This document shows positions 32,254-42,495 of a DNA stretch of 54,675 nt, piece by piece. Source of the stretch: an uncultured Ureaplasma sp. (lineage in GTDB: Bacteria > Bacillota_I > Bacilli_A > Mycoplasmatales > Mycoplasmoidaceae). Under the pieces are notes generated by a model. The model searched no databases. It was given only the letters and a program-made list of their open reading frames with translations, and had not been told where the DNA came from. The translations under genes and the position numbers were made by a program. The stretch covers positions 1 through 54,675 of the forward strand of contig CADCCU010000004.1 of assembly GCA_902800015.1 (NCBI GenBank), in the 5' to 3' direction. Each line of letters opens with the position of its first letter. Within the stretch, counting starts at the first letter, position 1.

Positions 32254-32331
32254 GCTATTACACACAATTATTAGAGCTTAGTGCTGCTGTATTTCTACCC
32301 TGACACAGTTCGCCATAAATGTTGTAATAGC
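32254..32331 (-). ncRNA. ffs: Signal recognition particle RNA (4.5S type)
   Basis: The minus strand holds the conserved SRP domain IV: GTGTCAGG, a GTAGAAATAC hairpin tip with a GAAA (GNRA) tetraloop, then AGCAGCAC. This parallels GTCAGG..GGAA..AGCAGC of bacterial 4.5S RNA. The ends pair perfectly (GCTATTACA with TGTAATAGC), giving a hairpin of about 78 nt, followed by a T-run that ends transcription. The RNA binds Ffh and directs membrane and secreted proteins to the translocon. It lies between two protein genes on the same strand. Confidence 0.85.
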
Positions 32332-32356
32332 AAATATATTTTACATTAAAAGCTTT

Positions 32357-35300
32357 TTAATTTGTTGACTTTCAGTCTTTTACTCAAACACGACCTAATT
32401 TATCATTAAATCTACGGTCGTATACAGTTATTTTTTCACCGTTAAAGTTAACTTTAATAACATCTTGAAGTGCTAAATTCTTAATTGATGAATTCATTGC
32501 ATATTGAACTGCAATTAAATTTATTAATGTTTCAGCACCGCCAGATGAACCACCTAATGCTGCAAATAAATTGTCATATGAACTTACGTCATTACTATTT
32601 AATTGAAGAACCATTACTCTAGCTTGATTGTGAGCTTCATCATCAGTAATAGTTTTAATGGTGTGTTTAATGTTTTGTGTGTCATCACCATTACATACTT
32701 CAGCAACAGAATCTTTATTACCAAAAGGTTGGAACATACTATTAACTAAAGCTTCATGATTTGATTTATATGTAATTAAACCCCAACTAACATCTTGATC
32801 TTTATACATGTCTTTGTCACCAATTACTCTGTCTTTTAATACGGCTAAACTAACTGGGTCTCCTATTTTTGCTGTTCCAGCTACTACTTCAGGATCTGAT
32901 TCTTCATAGAATGAACGAGAAGCTATAGCTTTAACATAATTTGTAAAATTAGATTCTGATAAGTCATCAGCAAGATTGTTTACTAAATCAATTACATCTT
33001 TAGTACCGGAACATATTCTAATCTTTGAAATTAATGTGTCAAAGTCAATATATTTATATCATCCACCCTTACGAACAATATTGTTATCTACTATTTCGCG
33101 TTTTGTGTAATATGCGTTTTTAAAAATTTGATCGCTTATTGCAGATGTAATAGGTGAAGTTGTGTCAGAAGAAGTAACCAAACCAACATAACCCATAGCA
33201 TCTACTCATTCAGTGTTGGTACCTGTGCCTTTAGTTGGCATTGGTGCACTTCTATAGTAAGCATCATTTGTTATATAAGAACTTGGCGTATCGTTTGAAC
33301 CTGAATTATTAAAGTAAGTATTTGAATATTGACCATAATAATTCTTTTGAAAACTAAAGTTTTTATTTACTTCGTCTTTAATTGTTGCTTGATCAACAGC
33401 AAAATCTGGGACACAATCAGTGTTTTCTTCAGAAATTCAAACAATATTAGCATCATCACCATAACGAATTACATTATTCTTTAAGTAATTAATTAGGTTT
33501 GCATAATTATCTTTTACAAGGTATTGAAGTGCGTCTAATACCAATAAATAGTCATACATATCAGAACTATAATCAATGTCTAAATATGAACGGTTTAAAT
33601 TTGTTTTGAAAATGTTATCAACCAAATCAATATATGAACTAATTGATGATACTGAATCAAATGATTGATACATTGATAATGGTTTGTCTAAACTTAATAA
33701 TTTATTTGTTTCATAGTAAGAAACAAATGCGTTCTTTAAAGTTTGAGTTTTAATTGATGCATATCCATTAAATGAATCAAAACTATCAACAATGCTGTTT
33801 TCTTGGAAGCATGAACTAATATAATTTCGCATTGCTTTAATTTTTACATTGTTACTAAATGAGTCAGAACCGCCAAATGATTCTAATGCAGCATATACTG
33901 CAACTGATAAAGGATTATCTTTATTTCATTTGTTGTAGATATGTTCACTGTATTTTGCAGTTCCAGAAGTTTGAATATCTGGATTAATGCCTTGTTCAGC
34001 AGTGATCATATTAGTTATATTGTCAATATAATTTTGCTTTAACAATTTAACTTCATCAAATGTAATTTCGTTTTTGTCTCAAACATCATCAGCTAATACG
34101 GATTCAAGATCATAGATATGACCTTTTTCTCATGCCATAATACCATTAATATCAAATGAAACTAATGAACAAATATAACCAGTAGATGAATAATTATCAG
34201 GTTCAGTAAATGTAAATGGATATGGTGTGCTCATTCCATTTTGATAATTTGCTTTTGTAATCTTAGATAATGAATCAGAACGTGAAGTAATTGAGTTCTT
34301 TACATTTGTAAACTTTTTGTCAAATAATTTTTTATTCTCAGAATCAATAGCAGAAATTGTTGATTGTGCTGCAAAATAATCGTTACCACTTGAAATTAAA
34401 TTATAAAAGTCATCACGTCTTACAACATTAAACATTTCATCATCATTAAAAATTATTGCTTGATTGTCATTTTCACGTGTTGTTTTATTTTTAGCCATTG
34501 AAATGATAATGTCATTCATATTATCATCTTGTTTAAAGAAATCTTCAATCTTTGATTCCAAATTAATTGTTGTTGATGATTTTCCTTTTTCTCATAGGTA
34601 TTGTGCTTTTAATAAAATATTTTCTCTACCTTGTGAAAATGGCTCAGTGTTATCATTTGTATCATCTTTAGGTTCAGATAAATAACCATTTTGTTCAGCA
34701 CCAGTTGTTTTGTTGAATGTTGTTGCACCATTTAAACCAATAATATGAATTCCAGCTTCAGACATTTCATCTCTAATTAGAACATATGGTAATGCTTTGT
34801 TCCCATCATATAAACGTAATGCTGAAACAACTCATTGTACTCCACCTTCAAGATTTGTATCTCCATAGTAATCAAAGAACAATGGAGATTGAGTTCTAAA
34901 AATCTTGCTATGGAAATCGGCATTTCCACCATTATTTTCCAATTTACCTGCTGTACCTACAGACTCATATAAATCATTTAAATCGATTTTATTTTCACAT
35001 GCTGCTAAATCTGTTCCTAATTGAGTTAAGCTACCATCAGTGTTAAATAATCTACTGTCATTAGAACGGAAGAAGAAATTTCTTAAAATATCAGTTGATG
35101 CTTCAACGTTTGTGTCAGATAACAAATTGTGAATATCGTATTTTAAAATCTTATCAGATACAAATTTACCAGTTCCAGTATTGCCACTATAATCTGCTCA
35201 TAAATTTGCAGCAGCCCCACCAAACATTGCATCTAATGATGATAAATCACTAGATTGAACTATGATTTGCGTAGCACTATCATCTGTATATCATTTATCA

Positions 35301-36295
35301 TTAGGAATATTACTAAATCCAGTAGGAGTTAAACTATATGAAGCGTTATTTAATAGTACGTCTCTGATTGTGTGTCAGAATTTACCATTTGCAGATGAAT
35401 CACCATTAAATTCTGCAAAAGTAGGGAATTCATAACTTGGTGTTAAACCATCATCATCACTAAGGCTGTCTGCATTATTATTATTTATCTTGTTAGAGTA
35501 TACATCTAACACACCGTTCATTGAACTTGGAGTTTCATATTTTCATAAACACATTGATACAGAAAATGGATGGTTTGTACTTGTATATTTTTCAAATGCA
35601 AGTTTTTGGATTAAAGCATAAATATCATCTAAATCACGATCTGTGTTATAATTTCCACCAGTTTTATTTTTTGCATAAAAATTAATCTGTCTTCAATTTT
35701 CTGGGTGTTCAAAGAAAATCTCTTGATCAAATGTAGAAACGATATTATTATTTACATTATAAGTAGATTCAGTAGAATAGGCAAGGTACTTATTAGCAAA
35801 AACTTTAGACTTAAAATCTTCACGAATTTTTGAACATAACTGATTATATTTCCATCCTTCAGTTGTACCGCCTGCAGGATCTAAAACTTCATTTTGAAAA
35901 TAAAATTCCCAATTTGAACCGTTTTTATCCTTTGAACTTTGAACTTTATTATCATAATCTTCATCTATATCTTTATTCCAGGTATCCCAATCATCTTTAA
36001 AAGATTGAATTTTTCCAGAATCAACAATTTTTTTGTAGAAGTTATATAAAAGTTGATTAGCATATTGTTTTTTGAATGCATTAAATGAACTTTTATTAAC
36101 AAGAGCATTTGTAATTTCATCATTAAAAGTAATTTTGAAATCATCGCCATATGAAGCATATAACGAACCGTCACCACGGTCAACTCTTTCTAAATCGTCA
36201 ATAGATGATGAACATGACGCAAGTGTTGGAAGCGCAATTAAACCGATGCCAAAAGTTGACATACCAATGATAAATTTTGATAATTTAGTTTTCAT
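32357..36295 (-). CDS. Large lipoprotein, 1312 aa, function unknown
   Basis: The frame is open for 1312 residues with TGA as Trp. The signal peptide ends in LASC (lipidation Cys near residue 25; TLASCSSS), so nearly the whole protein should be outside the cell. The mature region is Asn/Asp/Ser-rich, with many aromatic residues and no membrane helix, and looks like a long modular surface protein. A GGSSGG stretch near the C-terminus lacks a recognisable His/Asp partner, so I do not call it a protease. It resembles in size the big mycoplasma lipoproteins (for example MG321-like), but kinship is not shown. The ATG at 36295 was chosen because upstream in-frame ATGs lie within or before the -10 box. 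Confidence 0.8.
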
Positions 36296-36308
36296 AATAT
36301 ATTTAAAC

Positions 36309-36316
36309 ATTATAAT
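36309..36316. promoter_or_regulatory. Overlapping divergent -10 boxes (sufC / large lipoprotein)
   Basis: ATTATAAT contains TATAAT on the plus strand (36311-36316, 11 bases before sufC) and on the minus strand (36314-36309, 13 bases before the lipoprotein ATG). Only 32 bp separate the two divergent starts, so the two promoters must share this spot and probably exclude each other. Confidence 0.55.
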
Positions 36317-36327
36317 ATATAAAAAAT

Positions 36328-37092
36328 ATGGTAGATAAATTAATTGCAAAAAAAATCAATATAAGTATTGATTCTAAACCTATTCTTAACAATATTTCTT
36401 TTAGCTTAAAAACAGGTGATGTTGTTGCTTTAATTGGCCCAAATGGAGCTGGAAAAACTACATTATTAAAATCTTTAGTAAATCATTACTCTACTAAAAT
36501 TAACAGTGGTGATGTTTTATTTAATAATAAATCAATAAAAAACATGGAAACATATAAGATTGCAAGAATGGGATTCTTTTATGTTGACCAAAACCCTCCA
36601 CAACTTAATGGTGTACCAATGTTAGAGTTTTTAAAAGACATCATTAAAATTAATAGCTCTAATTCAAGTTTTTATCAAAAATATAAAATGATTGATACCT
36701 TATTTGACCAAGTTTCACTTGATAAAAGTTTGCTTTCACATTCAGTTAATGTAGGCTTCTCTGGCGGACAAAAAAAGAAAAACGAAATTATTCAATCTGC
36801 ATTGCTAAATTCTAAAGTTTTATTATTAGATGAATTAGATGCTGGACTAGATATTGATGCAATAAAAATAGTTCAAGACTACATAAACAAGAATAGAAAA
36901 TCTCACATTACCATCATGATCACCCATGATCTTGATATGTTTTCAAATGTCAAACCTAATAAAGTGTTTTTATTAGCAAACCACAAAATTCAAAAAACTG
37001 GTGGTCTAGAAATTATTGATGAAATAAATAAAAATGGTTATAAAAACTATGAGCAAAAACCAAAAAGACAAATTGACAGCTACAGATTCTAA
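36328..37092 (+). CDS. sufC: Fe-S cluster assembly ATPase SufC
   Basis: 254 residues. Walker A GPNGAGKTT (37-45), a Q-loop region (FYVDQNPPQLNGV), the degenerate signature FSGGQKKKNEI and Walker B VLLLDELDAGLD, all in SufC-typical form. SufC drives conformational change of the SufBD scaffold. First gene of sufC-D-S-U-B. The coding end overlaps sufD by tens of bases, so sufD translation is coupled. Confidence 0.92.
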   Translation: MVDKLIAKKINISIDSKPILNNISFSLKTGDVVALIGPNGAGKTTLLKSLVNHYSTKINSGDVLFNNKSIKNMETYKIARMGFFYVDQNPPQLNGVPMLEFLKDIIKINSSNSSFYQKYKMIDTLFDQVSLDKSLLSHSVNVGFSGGQKKKNEIIQSALLNSKVLLLDELDAGLDIDAIKIVQDYINKNRKSHITIMITHDLDMFSNVKPNKVFLLANHKIQKTGGLEIIDEINKNGYKNYEQKPKRQIDSYRF

Positions 37093-37720
37093 GTTAGTAT
37101 TTTGTCTTTTAGATAATATAAAAGATAAAAATATTAATTACAAAATTAAGACAAATACATCTTTTGTTTTTTTATCATTAAGTCAAAAAAATGCTGATAA
37201 AATCATCACATTTGATATGGAAAAAAATACCACTACACAAATTTATTTACTTGATTTAATTGAAACATCTCATCATAATTATCATGTAATATTAAATAAT
37301 GCTACAAACTGTCAAAGTTATTTATTCGCAAAACTTTTTGCAGGCAAAACTGGTAATGTATCTTTAGATGTAGTGGCGAATGTAAAAAGAAATTGTGTAA
37401 ATGTAACTACAGATCAAGAAATTAAAGGTTTTTTATTATCAAAGGATGCAAAAATTGTTGCTGTCCCATCATTAGTAATTGATACAAATAAGATTAAAGC
37501 CTCACATAGTGTAAATATAGGCTATATAAATAAAAATTCAGTATTTTATTTACAAACTAAAGGTTTTGATTATAAGCAAGCTGTAAATACTATTATTGAA
37601 AGTGAAATAAGCATTTTAAAGAACAACTTTTATATGAATAAAAAAAGAAAAATTGATGCTTATAAACAAATGAAATGGGCAATAAATAAAATGCTAGTAA
37701 GGAGTCAAAATGACAGATAA
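37049..37720 (+). CDS. sufD: Short SufD-like Fe-S scaffold subunit
   Basis: About 223 residues from ATG 37049 (an ATG at 37034 is also possible). Its position in sufC-D-S-U-B and the C-terminal ASHSVNIGYINKNSVFYLQTKG plus KQAVNTIIESEI match the end of SufD/SufB proteins (compare [19 protein letters not shown] in the downstream SufB). Usual SufD proteins have 400-450 residues; the N-terminal half is missing and the beta-helix is short. It should pair with SufB and SufC to form the scaffold. It overlaps sufC by 44 bases and sufS by 11. Confidence 0.75.
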   Translation: MSKNQKDKLTATDSKLVFCLLDNIKDKNINYKIKTNTSFVFLSLSQKNADKIITFDMEKNTTTQIYLLDLIETSHHNYHVILNNATNCQSYLFAKLFAGKTGNVSLDVVANVKRNCVNVTTDQEIKGFLLSKDAKIVAVPSLVIDTNKIKASHSVNIGYINKNSVFYLQTKGFDYKQAVNTIIESEISILKNNFYMNKKRKIDAYKQMKWAINKMLVRSQNDR

Positions 37721-38936
37721 ACAAGTAGAAAAAATTCGTAAAGATTTTTCATGGTTTTCAAACAACAAAGGTTGATGTTATTTTGATTCTGGAGCTACAA
37801 GTTTAAAGCCAAAAATTGTGCTTGATAAAGAACGAGAATATTATGAGAAATATGGTTGCAACCCTCATAATAATGATTCATTATTTGCCTGAAAATCTCA
37901 CCAATTAGTTAAAGAGAGTAGAGATGAAATTGCTAATTTATTAAATTGTAATTCACAAGAAATTATCTTTACTTCTGGTGCAACCGAATCTCTTAACTTA
38001 ATTGCAAACGGATTAAGTAAATATGTTAAAAAAAATGATGAAATTTTGCTTACATATATTGAGCACACATCAAATATGTTGCCCTGATTTAATTTAAGTA
38101 AGAAAACTCAAGGTGAAGTTGTTTTTGTTGGAAAAAATAAAGTTCCTAATGAAAAAGATATCTTATCAGCTTTGACTAAAAACACTAAAATTGTTGCATT
38201 TTGCGATGTAAGCAATATTTTGGGCAGTTATATTGATTGCGACTCATTAGCTAAAAAAATTAAGAAGTACAATAAGGATATTATTGTTGTTGTAGATGCT
38301 ACACAATCTATTCCTCATATTAAACATAATTTAAAAGATTCTGCTATTGATTTTTTAGTATTTAGTGGACATAAAATGTTAGCACCTATGGGCATTGGTG
38401 TATGCTATATGAATAAAAAATGAATCAACAAAATTGATCCAATAAAATTTGGTGGTGGTATGAATTCAATTGTTGATCATAATAAAAAAACTTTTACATA
38501 TGCTGAAGGTATAGATAAATTTGAAGGTGGCACACAAAATGTTGGTGGTATTTGTGGTCTTGGTGCAGCTATTAAATATTTAAATAAAATTGGTTGAAAC
38601 AATATTACAAAACACGAATGAGAACTAAAAGAATACTTCAATAACAAAGTACACTTAATCAAAAATATTGAATATTACAATCCAAATAATCATCTTGGTA
38701 TAATCTATTTCAATATAAAAGGTGTTTCTGCTCAAGATCTTGCAAATTATTTAGGAAGTAAAAAAATTATTGTTCGTTCTGGACTATCATGTGCAAAAGC
38801 AGCCAATGTGTCGACAAATATCAATTCTGCAGCACGAATTTCACTATATATTTACAATACAAGAAAAGAAATTGATTATTTAATTAAGATTTTAAAAAAC
38901 TTAAAGAAAGGAGATGTATTAAATAATGTCATTTAA
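37710..38936 (+). CDS. sufS: Cysteine desulfurase SufS
   Basis: 408 residues. The PLP lysine lies in SGHKM (Lys222) and the active-site cysteine in SGLSCAK (Cys361); FDSGATSLKP and TSGATESLNLIA are the usual aminotransferase-V landmarks. It removes sulfur from cysteine as a protein-bound persulfide and passes it to SufU. AAGGAGTC precedes the start. It overlaps sufD and sufU by 11 bases each. Confidence 0.94.
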
Positions 38937-39390
38937 TAAAAAAGACCCTGAGTTAATTCGAACAATTATTCTTGATCATTATGAAAACCCACAATATCAT
39001 ATTGATGATAATTCAATCAATACACTAAAGAATTATTTTAGTTGTAATGTTTCAAGTCCTTCATGCATTGACAATTTAACAGCCTATATTTCTGTAAAAA
39101 ATAACAAAATTAAGGATATTAAATTTTCAGGCATTGGTTGTGCTATTAGTACATCATCAACCGACATTATGTGTAATTTATTGATTAATAAATCAATAGC
39201 GCAAGCAAAAAATATTATTGACAATTATTTAAAAATGATTGATAACGAACCTTATGATGAGGCTATACTAGACGAATTATTTTGTTTTGCTAATGTTAAC
39301 AAACAAGCTAACAGAATCAATTGTGCAAAGGTTGGAATCAAAGCAATAAAGAATGCGTTAAACAAATATGAAACAGCAAAAAATAAATAA
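38926..39390 (+). CDS. sufU: Sulfur acceptor protein SufU
   Basis: 154 residues. Three cysteines in the SufU arrangement are visible: CNVSSPSCIDN, GIGCAIS and INCAKVG, the zinc/sulfur relay site. YENPQYH near the N-terminus is also family-typical. SufU takes sulfur from SufS and delivers it to the scaffold. AAAGGAG before the ATG lies inside sufS. It overlaps sufB by 23 bases. Confidence 0.9.
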   Translation: MSFNKKDPELIRTIILDHYENPQYHIDDNSINTLKNYFSCNVSSPSCIDNLTAYISVKNNKIKDIKFSGIGCAISTSSTDIMCNLLINKSIAQAKNIIDNYLKMIDNEPYDEAILDELFCFANVNKQANRINCAKVGIKAIKNALNKYETAKNK

Positions 39391-40717
39391 CATTGTTCTT
39401 AAAAAAGGGTTGAATGTTGATGTTATTAAAAAAATTTCATCTCTTAAACATGAACCAAAGTGAATGTTGGATATAAGATTAAATGCTTATGACATATTTA
39501 AACAACTTAAAAATCCCAAATGAGGTCCTAAATTAGATTTTATTGATTTTAATGATTATATTTACTATGCTTCTTCTATTGGTAGTGAATTTTATAAAAC
39601 TTCATGAAATGAAGTTCCATCAAAAATTAAAAAGCAATTTGATGAATTAAATATTCCCGAAAATGAAGCTAAGTATTTTTCTGGAGTTAATAATCAATAT
39701 GACTCTGAAACAATCCATCATCAATTAAAAAAAGAATTAGATGATAAGCATGTTATCTTCACAAATATTGAAACTGCATTGTTAAAATATCCAAATTTAG
39801 TTAAAAAATATTTTGGTAAATTAGTTCCATCAAACGATAACAAATATGCTGCATTAAATACTGCAGTTTGATCTGGTGGTACATTTTTATATGTACCTAA
39901 AGGTGTAAAAGTAGATAGACCTTTGTCTGCCTATTTCCGAATTAACACTAAATCAGTTGGACAATTTGAAAGAACACTAATTATTGTTGACGATGATGCA
40001 TATGTACACTATAACGAAGGCTGTACAGCACCTATTTATGATAAAAACAATTTGCATGCTGCAGTTGTAGAAATTTTTATTGGTAAAAATGCTTATTGTC
40101 GATATTCAACAATACAGAACTGATCTGATAATGTTTTAAACTTAGTTACAAAAAGAGCTATCGTTGATGAAAATGGTACTATGGAATGAATCGATGGCAA
40201 CTTAGGTAGTAAACTTAATATGAAATATCCTGCAGCTATATTAAAAGGAGATAACGCAAAAGCTAAATGTATTTCAATAGCTGTATCACATAAAGGTGTT
40301 ATACAAGATGCTGGAGCTAAAATGATTCACATTGGCAAAAACACAAAGTCACAAATAATTTCTAAATCTATTGCTCATGATGGTGGAAATGCTACTTATC
40401 GTGGTTTAGTACATATTGCTGAATCTGCTGATAATGCTGTTAGTGATGTTGTTTGCGACACATTAATTCTTGATAAATACTCTAAAAGCGACACTTTTCC
40501 AACTGAAAAAATATTTAATAATACTTCAACAATTAAACATGAAGCCAAAGTTACTGATATTGATCAACAAAAATTATTTTACTTGCAATCAAGAGGAATA
40601 GATTTAACCACATCAAAGCAACTATTAGTTCTTGGTTTTATTAAAGATTTTACTGATGAACTTCCTTTAGAGTATACTGTGGAATTAAACAGATTATTAA
40701 AAATGGATATTAAATAA
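39368..40717 (+). CDS. sufB: Fe-S cluster assembly scaffold SufB
   Basis: 449 residues. Family landmarks: [70 protein letters not shown], and [21 protein letters not shown] near the end. SufB carries the nascent cluster with SufC and SufD. Trp codons are TGA. The start was set by the ATG inside sufU (23-base overlap) that preserves the normal N-terminus. Last gene of the operon. Confidence 0.94.
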
Positions 40718-40721
40718 TTTG

Positions 40722-40727
40722 TATAAT
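40722..40727 (+). promoter_or_regulatory. Probable -10 box of ferredoxin gene
   Basis: TTTGTATAATTAC contains a perfect TATAAT 32 bases before the ferredoxin ATG, with a GAGGTAATT ribosome binding site between them. It suggests the ferredoxin can be transcribed apart from suf. Confidence 0.5.
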
Positions 40728-40759
40728 TACTACATTATATACGTAATGAGGTAATTCAT

Positions 40760-40942
40760 ATGGCAAAATATAAAATAGATTCAAATAAATGTATTGGTTG
40801 CGGAACTTGTATGAGCTGCTGCCCAAGAGGTGCAATTGATTTTGGACCTGATGGTAAAGCTGTTATTGACAAAGAAAAATGTCAAGGCTGCGGAACTTGT
40901 GCTAGTGCTTGCCCAGTAACTGCAATTAGTGAAGATAAATAA
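40760..40942 (+). CDS. 2[4Fe-4S] ferredoxin
   Basis: 60 residues with two classical cluster motifs: CIGCGTCMSCCP and CQGCGTCASACP (CxxCxxCxxxCP). This is the clostridial type that carries low-potential electrons for pyruvate:ferredoxin oxidoreductase, hydrogenases or radical-SAM activation. Such ferredoxins are rare in mollicutes. It lies directly behind the Suf operon that can build its clusters, with its own promoter and a strong terminator. Confidence 0.93.
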   Translation: MAKYKIDSNKCIGCGTCMSCCPRGAIDFGPDGKAVIDKEKCQGCGTCASACPVTAISEDK

Positions 40943-40962
40943 TTTTGTTATTATTTACAATT

Positions 40963-40997
40963 AAAAAACGCTGAGAAAATCAGCGTTTTTTATTTTA
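40963..40997. terminator. Bidirectional terminator between ferredoxin and pta
   Basis: AAAAAACGCTGA / TCAGCGTTTTTT with a GAAAA loop. A and T runs on both sides allow it to end the ferredoxin gene (+) and pta (-). Confidence 0.85.
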
Positions 40998-41987
40998 AAT
41001 TTTATCTACTGATATTACTTGCAAAGCAGTTAAATATGATAAATTTAATACGTCTTTTGCACTGGCACCACGAGATAAATCGTTTACAGGTTTTTTTAAT
41101 CCTAAGATGACTGGACCAATAGCATGGAATTTACCTAGTCTTTCAGCTATCTTATATGAGATATTTCCAGTATTGATATCTGGGAACACAAAAACGTTTG
41201 CTGGTTCTGTTCAATTTAATTTTTTTGCTTTTTTACGCATAATATTTAAATCAAAAGCAGCATCAAATTGAATTTCACCGTAAATGTTGAAATTCTTTGT
41301 AAACTTTTCATCAACACTAGCGATTTGGTAGGCTTGACGTACCTTATCAACTGATGGTCCTTTACCACTACTATTTGTTGAATAACTTAATAATGCAATT
41401 CTTGGTTTAGAGATGTCGGCTATCTGCTTAGCAAAATATCCTAGTGATTTAGCTATAGCAGCCAATTGTTCAGCATCAGGATCAATATTTAGTGATGAAT
41501 CGCCAAATATATATCTTGTATTGCCTTTTTCCATTATGAAACCACTACATACTGTTGGACAATTATGACTTGGTTTTACTATTTGTAGTGCTGCTCTTAA
41601 TGTGTCAGCAGTCGTATATTCAATACCACAAATTTCTGCATCAGCATCACCAATTGAAACCATAGCAGAAGCTAAATAGTTTGGAGATTTTGCTAATTTC
41701 TCAGCTTCAGCTTGTGTTATTCCTTTAGATTTTCTAGCCTCATAAATAACTTCAGCATACTTGCTTGTATCTATATTATCAATAATAATGGTGCTGATTG
41801 ATGATGGTAATTTTTCAGGAACTTCATTTTTGTTTCTAAATAAAAGAATAGGTCGAATATATTTTGTTTGCTGTACTAACTCTTTGACGCACTCAATAAT
41901 GTCAGGATTCCATCCTTCTGCATAAACAATCTTAACTTCTTTTTTAGATTTGATTATTTTAGATTTTATTTTTTTTATTATAGACAT
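40995..41987 (-). CDS. pta: Phosphate acetyltransferase
   Basis: 330 residues of the Pta catalytic domain: VYAEGWNPDIIECV near the start, GITQAEAEKLAKSPNYLASAM, LSYSTNSSGKGPSVDKVRQA and, at the end, GPVILGLKKPVNDLSRGAS. It converts acetyl-CoA and phosphate to acetyl phosphate, the first step of ATP-yielding acetate formation with AckA (not in this window). One TGA Trp codon interrupts a standard-code reading near 41208. Confidence 0.94.
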
Positions 41988-42021
41988 ACGTATGTATGAT
42001 TATATAATATAAAGAATCAAT

Positions 42022-42492
42022 ATGGCAAATACGCAAGGTTCAAAAAAAATAGCTATTTATCCAGGATCGTTTGACCCTATACACGAGGGACATATAAATA
42101 TCATAAAAAGATTATCTATATTATTTGATAAGCTATATGTGGTAGTTTCTTATAATGTTCACAAAAACAAACAAACTGATATTGATAGTCGTTTATATCA
42201 AGTTCGAAAAACGATAAAAGAATTAAATCTTAAGAATGTTCAAGTAGTTAAAAATACTGGTTTAACAATTAAATTTGCAAAGAAATTAAAGTGTAATTTT
42301 ATTGTTAGAGGAATAAGAAATGTTCATGACTATAAATATGAACTAAATATGGCTAAAATTCATAAAGCGCTTGATGCATCGATAGATACAATATTGTTTA
42401 TTACATCTAAAGAATTATCAAAAAAATCTTCAACAAATATTAGAGACATTCAAATAAAACTAAAAAAACTTAACAGTAAAAACAAGGAATAA
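42022..42492 (+). CDS. coaD: Pantetheine-phosphate adenylyltransferase
   Basis: 156 residues. The nucleotidyltransferase motif YPGSFDPIHEGHINII (the GxFDPxHxGH type) and FIVRGIRNVHDYKYELNMA are diagnostic. It adenylylates 4'-phosphopantetheine in CoA synthesis. A TATAAT (42003-42008) lies 13 bases before the ATG. coaX follows three bases after the stop; the pair make part of a CoA route, which also supplies the PPTase found in this window. Confidence 0.93.
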   Translation: MANTQGSKKIAIYPGSFDPIHEGHINIIKRLSILFDKLYVVVSYNVHKNKQTDIDSRLYQVRKTIKELNLKNVQVVKNTGLTIKFAKKLKCNFIVRGIRNVHDYKYELNMAKIHKALDASIDTILFITSKELSKKSSTNIRDIQIKLKKLNSKNKE

Positions 42493-42495
42493 ATT

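Noticed and set aside
32384-32600. GGSSGG in the large lipoprotein as a second DUF31 protease
   Set aside because: No matching TN-x-HV histidine motif or Asp segment was found upstream; the motif differs from GxSGS.
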